A DNA stretch of 62,721 bases from assembly GCA_031270705.1 (NCBI GenBank), contig JAISWW010000081.1, positions 1 through 62,721 on the forward strand, in the 5' to 3' direction. Of this stretch, positions 9,053-18,205 are shown piece after piece (the stretch's first letter is position 1; the number at the start of each line of letters is the position of its first letter). A model generated the notes under the pieces. That model was not told the origin of the DNA, ran no database searches, and worked only from the letters and a program-made list of their open reading frames with translations. A program made the translations under genes and the position numbers. Source of the stretch: Deltaproteobacteria bacterium (GTDB lineage Bacteria > Desulfobacterota > Desulfarculia > Adiutricales > Adiutricaceae).

Positions 9053-9526
9053 ATGCCCAAAGCCTTGTATGACATTAAAGAGATCCTAGCCAACCTGCCC
9101 CACCGCTACCCTTTTTTATTAGTGGATCGGGTGGTGGCCTTAACGCCTTGGAAAGAGCTCTCGGCCTATAAAAACGTCTCCTTTAACGAGCCTTTTTTTC
9201 AGGGACATTTTCCGGGCCTGCCGGTCATGCCTGGGGTTTTGATCCTAGAATCCATGGCCCAAGCCTCATCTTTATTATTGTCCTTATCCTCGCGCGATTT
9301 TCCCCAAGAAATTCCCCAAGACTTAAAGGTGGTGGATCTCGCTGGCCGCATTGGCTATTTCGCCTCCTGCGACAAAGTTAAATTTCGGCGACGGGTTGAG
9401 CCAGGCGATCGCCTGGATTTGGCCGTCTCTTTTCTGCGTCTGGGCACCCGAGCCTGGAAAGTGGCCGGCGCGGCCACGGTTGACGGTCAAAAAGCGGCTG
9501 AGGCCGAAATGACCGCCACTTTTTGA
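9053..9526 (+). CDS. fabZ: 3-hydroxyacyl-ACP dehydratase
   Basis: A 157-residue hot-dog fold enzyme that dehydrates (3R)-hydroxyacyl-ACP in fatty acid elongation. The signature FFQGHFPGLPVMPGVLILESMAQ region (split here by residue: catalytic His52 and Glu66) is complete, and LPHRYPFLLVDRV is at the N-terminus. Position between lpxD and lpxA is the standard lipid A cluster arrangement, where FabZ and LpxA/LpxD compete for hydroxyacyl-ACP. Confidence 0.95.
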   Translation: MPKALYDIKEILANLPHRYPFLLVDRVVALTPWKELSAYKNVSFNEPFFQGHFPGLPVMPGVLILESMAQASSLLLSLSSRDFPQEIPQDLKVVDLAGRIGYFASCDKVKFRRRVEPGDRLDLAVSFLRLGTRAWKVAGAATVDGQKAAEAEMTATF

Positions 9527-9555
9527 CACCCTTTAAAGAAAGACAAACTGATTCC

Positions 9556-10332
9556 ATGGCAATCCATCCCACCGCCATCATCCACCCCACCGCCGAACTG
9601 GCCGAGGGGGTGACGATTGGCCCCTACAGCCTCATTGGCCAACGCGTGCGAATTGGGCGCGACACGGAAATCCAGTCGCACGTGGTCATTGACAAAGACA
9701 CCACCATTGGCCAAAGGTGCCGTTTGTTTCCCTTCGCTTCCGTTGGGGCCGATCCTCAGGATTTAAAGTACGCCGGCGAAATCACCCGTCTTGAAATCGG
9801 CGATGACGTGACCATTCGCGAGTCCACCACCATCCACCGGGGGACGGCGGGCGGCGGCGGCGTGACCAGGATTGGCGACAAATGCCTCATCATGGCCACC
9901 GTCCACGTGGCTCACGACTGCCAGTTGGCTAGGGAAGTCATCTTATCCAGTTTCGCCGTTCTCGCCGGCCATGTCCATGTTGACGCGGAAGCCATTGTTA
10001 GTGGCTCAACGGCCATTCACCAGTTTGTGCGCGTGGGCCAACACGCTTTTATTGGCGGCATGTCGGGCGTGGTCAAAGACGCTCCCCCTTACATGATCTT
10101 GGCCGGCGTCCGCGATCAAGCCGCGGCCGTGGCTCCCAATTCCGTGGGCATGAAAAGACGCGGTTTTTCCGAGGAATCTTTGGAGGCCATCACTTCCGCC
10201 TTTAAGCTCTTGCACACGCGTCGGCCTTTAAAGGAAGTCTTGGCCGAAATCGAGAGCCAATGGCCAGACTGCCCGGAAACCCAAGTCATTGTCCAGTTTT
10301 ATCGCGACTCAACCCGCGGGGTTTACCGGTGA
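9556..10332 (+). CDS. lpxA: UDP-N-acetylglucosamine acyltransferase
   Basis: LpxA performs the first acylation of UDP-GlcNAc in lipid A synthesis. The 258-residue product is close to the usual ~262. It shows the hexapeptide beta-helix from residue 2 (IHPTAIIHPTAEL), the catalytic histidine near residue 120 in VHVAHDCQL, and the helical C-terminal domain. An in-frame start at 9523 would overlap fabZ; the ATG at 9556 gives the conserved N-terminus. The stop overlaps the lpxI start. Confidence 0.95.
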   Translation: MAIHPTAIIHPTAELAEGVTIGPYSLIGQRVRIGRDTEIQSHVVIDKDTTIGQRCRLFPFASVGADPQDLKYAGEITRLEIGDDVTIRESTTIHRGTAGGGGVTRIGDKCLIMATVHVAHDCQLAREVILSSFAVLAGHVHVDAEAIVSGSTAIHQFVRVGQHAFIGGMSGVVKDAPPYMILAGVRDQAAAVAPNSVGMKRRGFSEESLEAITSAFKLLHTRRPLKEVLAEIESQWPDCPETQVIVQFYRDSTRGVYR

Positions 10333-11171
10333 GCCTTAAAAAACCGGTGGGCCTTATCGCGGGCAATTTAAAACTGCCTATCCTCACCGCCCAAAAATTG
10401 CGCCATGAAGGCTCTTCCATAGTTGTCGTGGGCCTCAAAGGGGAAACCGAGCCCCAAATTAAAGAATTAGCCGATTTCTATTTAGAATTGCCTTTGGGTC
10501 AATTGCGACCCATGGCCGATTTTTTTCGCGAGCATGGGGCCCAAAAAATTTGCATGGTCGGCGGGGTCAGCCGAGAAACCGTCACTAGCGGCTATGAGCC
10601 CGACGAAGCGGCCTTTTCGATCATGGAAAAACTGGATAATTTTCAGACCGACGCCATCTTGCGAGCCGTGGCCGAGTGGTTGGAAGAGCAAGGCTTATAT
10701 TTAGTGTCCGTGGCCGAAATTTGCCCGGATCTTTTGGTCAAACCTGGCCTTTTGACCCAAACCGCCCCCAGCCCCGCTCTTTTGGAAGATTTGCGCTTAG
10801 CTTTTAAAGTGGCCAAAGAGCTTGGGCGCTTAGACGTGGGGCAAACGGTGGTGGTTTCGGATAAAATAACCGTGGCTTTGGAGGGAGCTGACGGCACGGA
10901 CGCGACCATTCGCCGCGGAGCCGCCCTCAGCCGCAAACCCATCGCCGTGGCCAAGGTTTTTAAGCCCAAGCAGGACAATAGATTGGATCTGCCGGTCATA
11001 GGTCTCGAGACCATCGCGGTTTTGGTGGAATGCCGAGCCGCGGGTTTAGCTTTGGACGCGAAAGGCGTCATCATGCTCGACCCGAAAGATTGTCTGGATT
11101 TGGCCAACCAAAACGCTCTGGCCATTGTGGCTTTGGAGGAATTGCCTAGCATAGCGGACGGCCAGCGATGA
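10329..11171 (+). CDS. lpxI: UDP-2,3-diacylglucosamine pyrophosphatase, LpxI type
   Basis: LpxI (DUF1009) hydrolyses UDP-2,3-diacylglucosamine to lipid X, replacing LpxH in alphaproteobacteria and several anaerobic proteobacterial lineages. The protein opens with VGLIAGNLKLPIL, and the C-terminal domain carries VVVSDKITVALEGADGTDATIRR. The GTG at 10329 overlaps the lpxA stop (GTGA) and gives the family N-terminus and 280 residues; an in-frame ATG at 10260 would add 23 residues inside lpxA. Its 3' end overlaps lpxB by four bases. Confidence 0.93.
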   Translation: MSLKKPVGLIAGNLKLPILTAQKLRHEGSSIVVVGLKGETEPQIKELADFYLELPLGQLRPMADFFREHGAQKICMVGGVSRETVTSGYEPDEAAFSIMEKLDNFQTDAILRAVAEWLEEQGLYLVSVAEICPDLLVKPGLLTQTAPSPALLEDLRLAFKVAKELGRLDVGQTVVVSDKITVALEGADGTDATIRRGAALSRKPIAVAKVFKPKQDNRLDLPVIGLETIAVLVECRAAGLALDAKGVIMLDPKDCLDLANQNALAIVALEELPSIADGQR

Positions 11172-12328
11172 AGGTCTTAATATCCGCCGGGGAAGCCTCA
11201 GGAGATCTTCATGGGGCCGCCTTGGCCAATCTGGCCAAAAGCCTGGCCCCAGAGATGGAGTTTTGTGGTTTGGGCGGGGATTTAATGGCCGCCGCGGGCG
11301 TAAAGCTCTTAGCCCATTTGTCCGAGACCGCGGTCATGGGTCTGACCGAAGTCCTCGGCTCTTTGCCGCGGATTCTAAAAACTCGCCAAAAAATGGCTCG
11401 GGCTTTATTGACCGAAAAGCCAAAGGCTTTAATCCTCATTGATAGCCCGGATTTCAATTTTTATTTGGCCAAAAAAGCCTATAACTTAGGCGTCCCGGTC
11501 ATCTATTATATCTGTCCCCAGATCTGGGCTTGGCGCTCGAGCCGAATTAAATTTTTAGCCCATTATTGCGCCCGGCGGGCGGTTATTTTGCCCTTTGAGA
11601 GCGATTTTTACCAAAAACATGGCGTTTCGGTCGATCTGGTCGGCCACCCCTTACTCGATGGCCTAAAGCCTATCGGCCAAGAAGCGGCCAAAAAAGAATT
11701 GGGTTTCGCGCCCAATAAACCCGTCTTAGCCATCCTACCTGGAAGTCGCAAAGCTTTAGCCAAACGCTTAATCGCGCCCATGCTGGGGGCCGCCGAAATC
11801 TTATTAAAGGATTGGCCGGATCTGATTCTGGCTTTGCCGCGGGCCCAAAGTCTCGACGCGGATTTTTTAAAAGCCGCTATCTCTAAAGCCCCGCCTAGCG
11901 TTTTAGCCAATTTACAAGTTTTTGACGGCCAAGCGCCCACAGTTTTAGAAGCCGCCGACGCGGCTCTTTTAGCCTCTGGCACTTCCACCGTGGAAGGGAC
12001 TATCCTCGGTACCCCCATGGTCGTGGCTTATAAAACTAGTTGGCTGACTTACTTTTTGGCCAAAAGGCTGGTGAAAGTCAGTCATATCTCGATCGCCAAT
12101 TTACTGGTCGGCCGCCAGATTTTGCCCGAGCTCATTCAGGATCGGGCCACCCCCCTACTTATGGCTGAGGCTCTTAGACCTTTATTGACCAAAGGCCCAG
12201 TCCGCGACCAAGCCCTTACTGATCTCAAAACCGCGAAAAACGCTTTAGGCCAAAGCGGGGCCTCGGAAAAAGTTTTGCGCTTGACCTTGGCCGAAATCGA
12301 GAAAGCCCAAAAGGCCTTAAAACCTTAA
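11168..12328 (+). CDS. lpxB: Lipid A disaccharide synthase
   Basis: LpxB joins lipid X and UDP-2,3-diacylglucosamine to the lipid A disaccharide on the inner membrane. The 386-residue GT19 protein has the N-terminal ISAGEASGDLHG motif, the YICPQIWAWR segment in the middle and the ATP/UDP-type donor region with LLASGTSTVEGTILGTPMVV. Start and stop overlap or abut neighbours, so translation is coupled to lpxI. Confidence 0.96.
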   Translation: MKVLISAGEASGDLHGAALANLAKSLAPEMEFCGLGGDLMAAAGVKLLAHLSETAVMGLTEVLGSLPRILKTRQKMARALLTEKPKALILIDSPDFNFYLAKKAYNLGVPVIYYICPQIWAWRSSRIKFLAHYCARRAVILPFESDFYQKHGVSVDLVGHPLLDGLKPIGQEAAKKELGFAPNKPVLAILPGSRKALAKRLIAPMLGAAEILLKDWPDLILALPRAQSLDADFLKAAISKAPPSVLANLQVFDGQAPTVLEAADAALLASGTSTVEGTILGTPMVVAYKTSWLTYFLAKRLVKVSHISIANLLVGRQILPELIQDRATPLLMAEALRPLLTKGPVRDQALTDLKTAKNALGQSGASEKVLRLTLAEIEKAQKALKP

Positions 12329-12339
12329 GGGGTAAATTC

Positions 12340-14184
12340 ATGACCGAAAACCATTCCCCAGAAAATAACGAGACCCCGAACCCAGAGATGGCCAACCCCC
12401 AGCCCAGCGACTGGCGGCGTCTTATGGCTCTCATCAAGCCCCATCGCCCCAAGCTTTTATTGGCCGTCTTTTTTATGCTCATGGCCGCTATTTCCACCGC
12501 TGGCATGGCCTGGCTCATCCAACCTCTTTTGGATCACGTTTTCGCCGAGCGGAACGCCAAACTCCTAAATTCCCTCACTTTTTTAACTTTAGGCGTTTAT
12601 AGCTTGACCGGGGTCTTTTCCTTTTTACAATCTTATGTCATGAACCAGGTGGGCTACAATATTGTCAATGACATGCGGGTTAGGCTTTATTCCCATATCC
12701 AAAGGCAATCCTTGGGCTTTTTTCAAAAACACGCCTCCGGGGAATTGATTAGCCGCGTGGTCAATGACGTTTCCATGATCCAAAGCTCGGTGACCACAGT
12801 CATTACTGGCCTCATCTTAGATTTTGGCAAAGTCATCGGTTTAATCACGGTTTTGTTCTTGCAAGATTTCTCCTTAGCCTTAATGGGCGTTTTTATTTTG
12901 CCCTTAACTTTATATCCGATCGTTAAGTTTGGCCGCCGCTTAAGAAATCTGGCCACCAAAAGCCAAGTCATCATGGCTTCCATCATTAGCGTTTTGACCG
13001 AGACTTTTCAAGGCGTCCGCATGATTCAGTCCCACAACATGACGGATCATGAGATCAAGCGTTTCTCTAAGGAATGTCGCCAGAGCGTCGATAATCTCAT
13101 GCGCTCGGTGACCGTGCGGAGTCTCTCATCCTCAATTATGGAGATTGTCGGCGGCCTGTGTTTGGCGGCGGTCATTTGGTATGGCGGCCATTCGGTCATC
13201 GCCAATCACTCAACGCCTGGGGCTTTCTTCTCTTTTATGACGGCCCTTTTGCTCCTTTATGAGCCCTTAAAGCGCCTAACGCGTCTGTATAACGAGACCC
13301 AGCAAGGTCTGGCCGCGGCTCGGCGGATTTTCTCCATCCTCGACTCGGCTTCCTCGGTTCTCTCCCCGGCTGAGCCCAAGATCCCTTTAGAGACCAAAGG
13401 GCTCGTGGAATTTCAGGATGTTCATTTTAGTTATGGCCCCGATAGGCCGGCTTTGCGCGGCGTCAATCTGACCATCCGGCCCGGGGAGACCGTGGCTTTG
13501 GTGGGGCCTTCGGGGGGCGGCAAAACCTCTTTGATCAATCTGGCCCCCCGCTTTCACGATCCCACCAAAGGCCGAGTGCTTTTGGACGGGGTAGATCTCA
13601 AAGAGCTCGATCTAGCTTGGCTCCGCGACCAAATCGCTTTGGTCAGCCAAGAGGTCGTTCTTTTGGCGGACACGGTGCGCCACAATATCGCCTACGGACG
13701 TTTAGAGGCTTCCGAACTAGAGGTCACCCAAGCGGCCCAAGCCGCTTTGGCTTTGGATTTTGTGGAAAAATTGCCTTTGGGTTTTGAGGAAAGCGTCGGC
13801 GAGCGCGGCTATAGCTTATCGGGCGGCCAACGCCAACGCTTAGCCATCGCCCGGGCCATTTTAAAAAACGCCCCCATCTTGATCTTGGATGAGGCCACCT
13901 CAGCTTTGGACACGGAGTCGGAAAAACTGGTGCAAGCGGCTTTGGCCAATCTTATGCGCGGCCGGACCACCCTTGTCATCGCCCATCGCCTCTCCACTAT
14001 TACCGAGGCGGATCGCATTGTCTTTTTAAAAGACGGGCGCATTACCGAAGAAGGCGATCATGAGTCCTTGTTAGCCAAAAAAGGCGACTATTATCGTTTA
14101 TATAATTTGCAGTTCGCCGAGGCCAGCTTAGTGGCGAGCTTAACCTCGGAAGACCACAATCTGAGCCAGGAGAAACGCTCATGA
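12340..14184 (+). CDS. msbA: Lipid A export ABC transporter, MsbA type
   Basis: A 614-residue half-transporter that would flip lipid A-core across the inner membrane. After a ~25-residue polar N-terminus there are six membrane helices (about 35-335) and a nucleotide-binding domain with Walker A near 389 (GPSGGGKTS), the ABC signature LSGGQ near 493 and Walker B near 517 (ILILDEATSA). The place directly after lpxB supports MsbA over a general exporter. The 3' end overlaps the RNase gene by four bases. Confidence 0.9.
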   Translation: MTENHSPENNETPNPEMANPQPSDWRRLMALIKPHRPKLLLAVFFMLMAAISTAGMAWLIQPLLDHVFAERNAKLLNSLTFLTLGVYSLTGVFSFLQSYVMNQVGYNIVNDMRVRLYSHIQRQSLGFFQKHASGELISRVVNDVSMIQSSVTTVITGLILDFGKVIGLITVLFLQDFSLALMGVFILPLTLYPIVKFGRRLRNLATKSQVIMASIISVLTETFQGVRMIQSHNMTDHEIKRFSKECRQSVDNLMRSVTVRSLSSSIMEIVGGLCLAAVIWYGGHSVIANHSTPGAFFSFMTALLLLYEPLKRLTRLYNETQQGLAAARRIFSILDSASSVLSPAEPKIPLETKGLVEFQDVHFSYGPDRPALRGVNLTIRPGETVALVGPSGGGKTSLINLAPRFHDPTKGRVLLDGVDLKELDLAWLRDQIALVSQEVVLLADTVRHNIAYGRLEASELEVTQAAQAALALDFVEKLPLGFEESVGERGYSLSGGQRQRLAIARAILKNAPILILDEATSALDTESEKLVQAALANLMRGRTTLVIAHRLSTITEADRIVFLKDGRITEEGDHESLLAKKGDYYRLYNLQFAEASLVASLTSEDHNLSQEKRS

Positions 14185-16199
14185 GCCAAAAACCGGTGGT
14201 GGAATACCTCGAAGGCGGGGAATTCTGTTTAGCCTGGGCCTTAGACTCGCCCGAGGGAGCGGGCAAAAACTTTGAGGCTCTGACCCAAACCGGGAAAACC
14301 ATCCGTTTGTCGCCCAGCCGGATTTTAACCATGGAATCTTTTGAGGATCCCAACGAAAAGCTAGGGCGTTTGGCCGCTCTCAATGAGCTAGCCCAAAAGC
14401 GCGAGACTTTGGCCCAAAATACAATACTCGAGGAAATCTGGCAGGTTTTGGAAGGCGAGGGCCCAGAGTTTGAGTATGACTTATTGGCTTCTTTGGCTTA
14501 CGGAATAGAGCCTGGGCCTTTGGAGCTTTCGGCTATTCGCAGGGCCATCCAAGCCGATCAAAACGACCAAGCCTATTTCGCTTTTGGGCCCCAAAAAGCC
14601 ACGCGCCACTCGCCCGAGGAAATGGCCAAAAAACGTCTCATTTTAGAGCGCAAAAAAAACCACCAAGAATTTGTCAGTCAAACTGGGGAGTGGCTCAAAC
14701 TGAGTCTGGCCAAAAAAATGGCTTACGAGCCCGAGGCCTCCGACAAAGCCCTCGCCCTTTTAAGCGATCTGGCCGTCAAAGAAGATCAGGCTCAAGATCC
14801 TAGAACGGCCAAAGAACTTTTGCGAGCCGCGGGTCTCCCGGATACGCCTTTAGGGGCTTTGGAGGCTTTAGTGGCCGTGGGTCATTTCCATGTTCACGAA
14901 AACCTTGAGCTCCGCCGCTTAAATTTAGGTCGCCCTTTTACGGAGCCAGAGCTGGCCGAAGCCCAGCGAATCATCGCCAATTACCAATCCCCCGCCGATC
15001 GCCTCGATCTGACCGCCACCAATGTCATCACCATTGACGCCGAAGGAGCCAAAGAGTTTGACGATGGCGTTTCCTTAAGCCCAGGCCCGGACGGCTTGAT
15101 CCGGCTTGGGGTGCATATCGCGGACGTAGCCTCGGTCATTCGGCCCAAAACCTTATTAGATGAAGCGGCCAGAAGCCGGGCCGCCTCTATTTATTTGCCT
15201 GACGCCAAATATTCCATGATCCCCGAAGAGGTGACGGAAAGCTTATTGAGCTTAAAGCTGGGGCAAATTCGGCCGGCCTTTTCTTTGCTGGTCGATCTGG
15301 ATCCTTACGGGGAGCCTAAAAACTTTGTCTTTAAGCCCTCTTTAATAAAAGTAGCTCGGCAAATGTCCTTTGACGAGGCTGATGATTTACTGGGCAATGA
15401 CCAGGAACTCCTTAAACTTCGCGAAGTCGGCCAAACTTTATTAAATAGGCGTTTGGAATTTGGCGGGCAAAGTTTAAATCTGCCTCAATTGCGCGTTAGC
15501 CTAAACCCGGAAGGCCAGATCGATTTGGAGCTCACCAACTGGGACACGCCGGCCCGCCTCATGATCGGGGAAATGATGGTTTTGGCCAACCATTTAGCCG
15601 CCGAAGCTTTGTCGCGAGCGAGTCTGGCTTGCCCTTATCGCTACCAAGAAAAAGCCCGCTCGCGGCCCTTTGAAAATCGCGAGCCGCGCTCTAAGCGCGA
15701 AGAATTGGCTTTTGGCTTAGCCGCTCGCCGCCAAGTGGGGCGAAGCGGCGTGGGCTTAACCCCCTCCCCTCACTGGGGTTTGGGTTTGACCAGTTACGCC
15801 CAATTTACCTCCCCCATTAGGCGTTACGCGGATTTACTGGTGGCCAGGCAATTGAGATCCTTGTCGGATCCTACTTTGCCCCCTTATACGCGGGCGGAAA
15901 TGACCGAGATGGCTTTTGAGGCCGACGAAACTCACCGAGCCATTAAACGCGCCCAAAACGATCGGATCCGCTATTTCTTGACCCTGGCTCTGGCCAACCA
16001 GATTGGCTCGGAATTTACGGGCTTAATTTTTGAGCGCCAAGAGAACCGGGCCCGGGTCTGCGTGACGGATTTTATGCTGGAGATGGACATGTATAAATTG
16101 CCCCACGAGGCCAAACTTGGCCGCGACGTCCGGGTCAAGCTAACCCAAGCCGATCCCCGGGCCCAGATCCTGAAGTTTGAGTATGTGAGCTTAGCTTAA
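14181..16199 (+). CDS. RNase II-family (RNB domain) exoribonuclease
   Basis: A 672-residue protein with an RNB catalytic domain (about 275-580), which degrades RNA 3' to 5'. The metal-binding motif is TIDAEGAKEFDDG, giving Asp286, Glu292, Asp294 and Asp295; the E-F-DDG variant occurs in a branch of RNase II-like proteins. YAQFTSPIRRYADL, the conserved RNA-binding motif, is near residue 540. N-terminal sequence before the RNB domain is helical and lacks an obvious cold-shock pair; the C-terminal S1 domain seems short or degenerate. It is translationally coupled to msbA (ATGA overlap). Confidence 0.88.
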   Translation: MSQKPVVEYLEGGEFCLAWALDSPEGAGKNFEALTQTGKTIRLSPSRILTMESFEDPNEKLGRLAALNELAQKRETLAQNTILEEIWQVLEGEGPEFEYDLLASLAYGIEPGPLELSAIRRAIQADQNDQAYFAFGPQKATRHSPEEMAKKRLILERKKNHQEFVSQTGEWLKLSLAKKMAYEPEASDKALALLSDLAVKEDQAQDPRTAKELLRAAGLPDTPLGALEALVAVGHFHVHENLELRRLNLGRPFTEPELAEAQRIIANYQSPADRLDLTATNVITIDAEGAKEFDDGVSLSPGPDGLIRLGVHIADVASVIRPKTLLDEAARSRAASIYLPDAKYSMIPEEVTESLLSLKLGQIRPAFSLLVDLDPYGEPKNFVFKPSLIKVARQMSFDEADDLLGNDQELLKLREVGQTLLNRRLEFGGQSLNLPQLRVSLNPEGQIDLELTNWDTPARLMIGEMMVLANHLAAEALSRASLACPYRYQEKARSRPFENREPRSKREELAFGLAARRQVGRSGVGLTPSPHWGLGLTSYAQFTSPIRRYADLLVARQLRSLSDPTLPPYTRAEMTEMAFEADETHRAIKRAQNDRIRYFLTLALANQIGSEFTGLIFERQENRARVCVTDFMLEMDMYKLPHEAKLGRDVRVKLTQADPRAQILKFEYVSLA

Positions 16200-16420
16200 A
16201 ACTGAAGTCATTTAGGCGAATTGACCTTAAAAATATTAAGAAGGCCTTTATTTATTAATTTATAACTTTATTTTCATATTCGGCTCTCAACCTAACAACT
16301 ATTTTGGCCAAAATTTTTGCCAGTACATTTTTAGGGAAAAACCAGGAAAAAAGTGTTATATTTAGAGCCAACGCGCTCATTGGAGCCTTTAACCTTGAAT
16401 CGCCTAAAAAGACGCCGCTT

Positions 16421-16981
16421 ATGAGTCTTTTGCTTGACCCCCCTTTGGTTAAATTTTTCCTGGCTGTTTTTGGCCAGGACGTCCCTTTAATGTCTTTAGC
16501 CATTGAGACTTTGGGCCAAGAGTTTGACGGGGGAATTTTAGGCCAGCCGGATATCCAAAGCGACCCTAGACCCATAACCGAAACCGCTTTTTATGAAAAG
16601 GAAATGGGCCAAGGGTTAGTTAAGATCTACCTAACTTGGCCTAATCTCTTAAGCGTTGAGCGGCTAGTGGATCTGAAACTCTTGGCCATGGCTCTGGAAA
16701 AACGCTGGGCTAGAGACTTGGATGGCCAAGCCCGCCGTCAAGTCAACCTCGATCCTGGTTATGTCTTCGCTGGGGGTTTGGTTCTCTCCACGGGCAAGTT
16801 CGCCGGCCATCGCCTCTATTTGGGGCAAAAAATTTGGGGCGAATTGACCTTGTTTTATCGAAAAGAATTTGTGATCTTGCCCTGGACTTATCCTGATTAC
16901 CAAGATCCCTCGGTTTTGGCTCTTTTGACCAAGGCGCGCCAAGATTATCTGTCCGCCCTAAGGAACCAGACCAAGTCCTAG
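16421..16981 (+). CDS. DUF4416 family protein
   Basis: A 186-residue cytosolic protein of the uncharacterised DUF4416 family, common in Desulfobacterota and relatives. The pattern is visible: VKFFLAVFGQD near the start, then IYLTWPNLL, QVNLDPGYV, LVLSTGKFAGHRLYL and FVILPWTYPDYQDP. I chose the ATG at 16421 because conservation begins there; an in-frame start at 16304 would add 39 unconserved residues. The upstream ribosome site is weak. The next gene is yicC, an arrangement seen in related genomes (from memory). Confidence 0.82.
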   Translation: MSLLLDPPLVKFFLAVFGQDVPLMSLAIETLGQEFDGGILGQPDIQSDPRPITETAFYEKEMGQGLVKIYLTWPNLLSVERLVDLKLLAMALEKRWARDLDGQARRQVNLDPGYVFAGGLVLSTGKFAGHRLYLGQKIWGELTLFYRKEFVILPWTYPDYQDPSVLALLTKARQDYLSALRNQTKS

Positions 16982-17035
16982 TCAAACGCCCTTTAAGCAA
17001 GGAGGGCTATATTTATTGTTTTGGGGTGTTTTTTC

Positions 17036-17914
17036 ATGACCAGGAGCATGACTGGCTACGGAGTGGCCAACAAAGAGATTGGCGCGCAAAGCGTGACTCT
17101 AGAAATTCGATCTTTAAATGGTCGGTTTCGCGAGGTGGTGGCTAGGCTCCCCTCCAACCTTTTGGCCTTGGAAGAGCCCTTGAAAAAAATCGTGGGCACC
17201 CAGATTAACCGGGGCCGGGTGGAGTTACGCCTCCAAATAGACACCCCGAAAGGGGCTTTATTGGGGTTGGCCTTTGATCCGATTAAGGCCGATAACGCCA
17301 TGGAGTTATTAAATAAATTGATCTACCAAACCGGGGTAGATGAGCCCATATCGCTGACGCACCTTCTGACTTTAGGCGTCCTCAACGAAGACCCTGGCCG
17401 GGCTTTAATCGGCCCCGAGGATCTAAAACCCTTTGTGGAGAGCCTAGCCGAGGAAGCCCTATGTCAATTGGTCAGTTTTCGGAATCGGGAAGGCGAAGAG
17501 CTGGAAAAGGATTTGAAGATCCGCCTAAACTTAATGGGCCAGGCCATGGATCGGATTAAGGGCCTGGCCAATGAGGCCAATGATATCCTTTTTCAACGGC
17601 AAAAAGAGCGTCTCTTGGAATTGACCCAAAAAGCCTTGGAGCCCGAGCGCGTGGCTCAAGAAGCGGCTATTTTGGCCGAGCGGCAGGATATTACTGAGGA
17701 AATCACTCGGTTTTGTGGCCACTTAACCGCTTTTCGCCAAACCCTAGCCGAAAAAGGCCCCATTGGCCGACGCTTGGAGTTTTTGCTCCAGGAATTAGGC
17801 CGCGAAGCCAACACTATGGGCTCCAAATCCCAATGGGGCCCTTTAACCGAAGAGGTTCTTTTCTTAAAAGGCGAGTTGGAAAAAGCTCGAGAGCAAGCCT
17901 TAAATATTGAGTGA
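17036..17914 (+). CDS. yicC: YicC/YloC-family endoribonuclease
   Basis: A 292-residue protein with the N-terminal hallmark MTRSMTGYG followed by EIRSLNGRF (YicC-like N domain, about 1-155) and the C-terminal DUF1732 domain with LLQELGREANTMGSK. Family members are endoribonucleases involved in stress and sRNA turnover. The ATG at 17036 is preferred over an in-frame TTG 15 bases upstream; the ribosome site AAGGAGGG lies about 30 bases upstream of the ATG, which is farther than usual. remA follows three bases after the stop. Confidence 0.93.
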   Translation: MTRSMTGYGVANKEIGAQSVTLEIRSLNGRFREVVARLPSNLLALEEPLKKIVGTQINRGRVELRLQIDTPKGALLGLAFDPIKADNAMELLNKLIYQTGVDEPISLTHLLTLGVLNEDPGRALIGPEDLKPFVESLAEEALCQLVSFRNREGEELEKDLKIRLNLMGQAMDRIKGLANEANDILFQRQKERLLELTQKALEPERVAQEAAILAERQDITEEITRFCGHLTAFRQTLAEKGPIGRRLEFLLQELGREANTMGSKSQWGPLTEEVLFLKGELEKAREQALNIE

Positions 17915-17917
17915 GGG

Positions 17918-18205
17918 ATGAAGCCATTTATGATGGACATAGGGTCTGGCAACAGCTTAGCCGTAAATCAATTGGTCGTCATCCTCCACCCGAACTCGGC
18001 CCCAGCCCGCAGAATGCGGCTCCAGGCCAAGCAAGCCTCGCGCTTATTGGACGCGACGGGCGGCAAAACGACCAAATCCCTGGTCATCACCGCCTCCAAT
18101 CATTTAATTTTAAGCAACCAAGACCCCGAGACCTTGACCCAAGCCTTTAACGAAATTTTGGGCCTCAGCTCAAAACCGCCCATGGACGACGAGGAACTGG
18201 ACTAA
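17918..18205 (+). CDS. remA: RemA-like DNA-binding regulator (DUF370)
   Basis: A 95-residue protein of the DUF370/RemA family, which in Bacillus is a DNA-binding activator of biofilm genes and in proteobacteria usually sits between yicC and gmk. The core pattern is present: DIGSGNSLAVNQLVVILHP, a central RMRLQAKQASRLLDATGGK and the VITASNHLILS strand. An acidic tail ends the protein. Stop and the gmk start overlap (TAATG). Confidence 0.88.
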   Translation: MKPFMMDIGSGNSLAVNQLVVILHPNSAPARRMRLQAKQASRLLDATGGKTTKSLVITASNHLILSNQDPETLTQAFNEILGLSSKPPMDDEELD

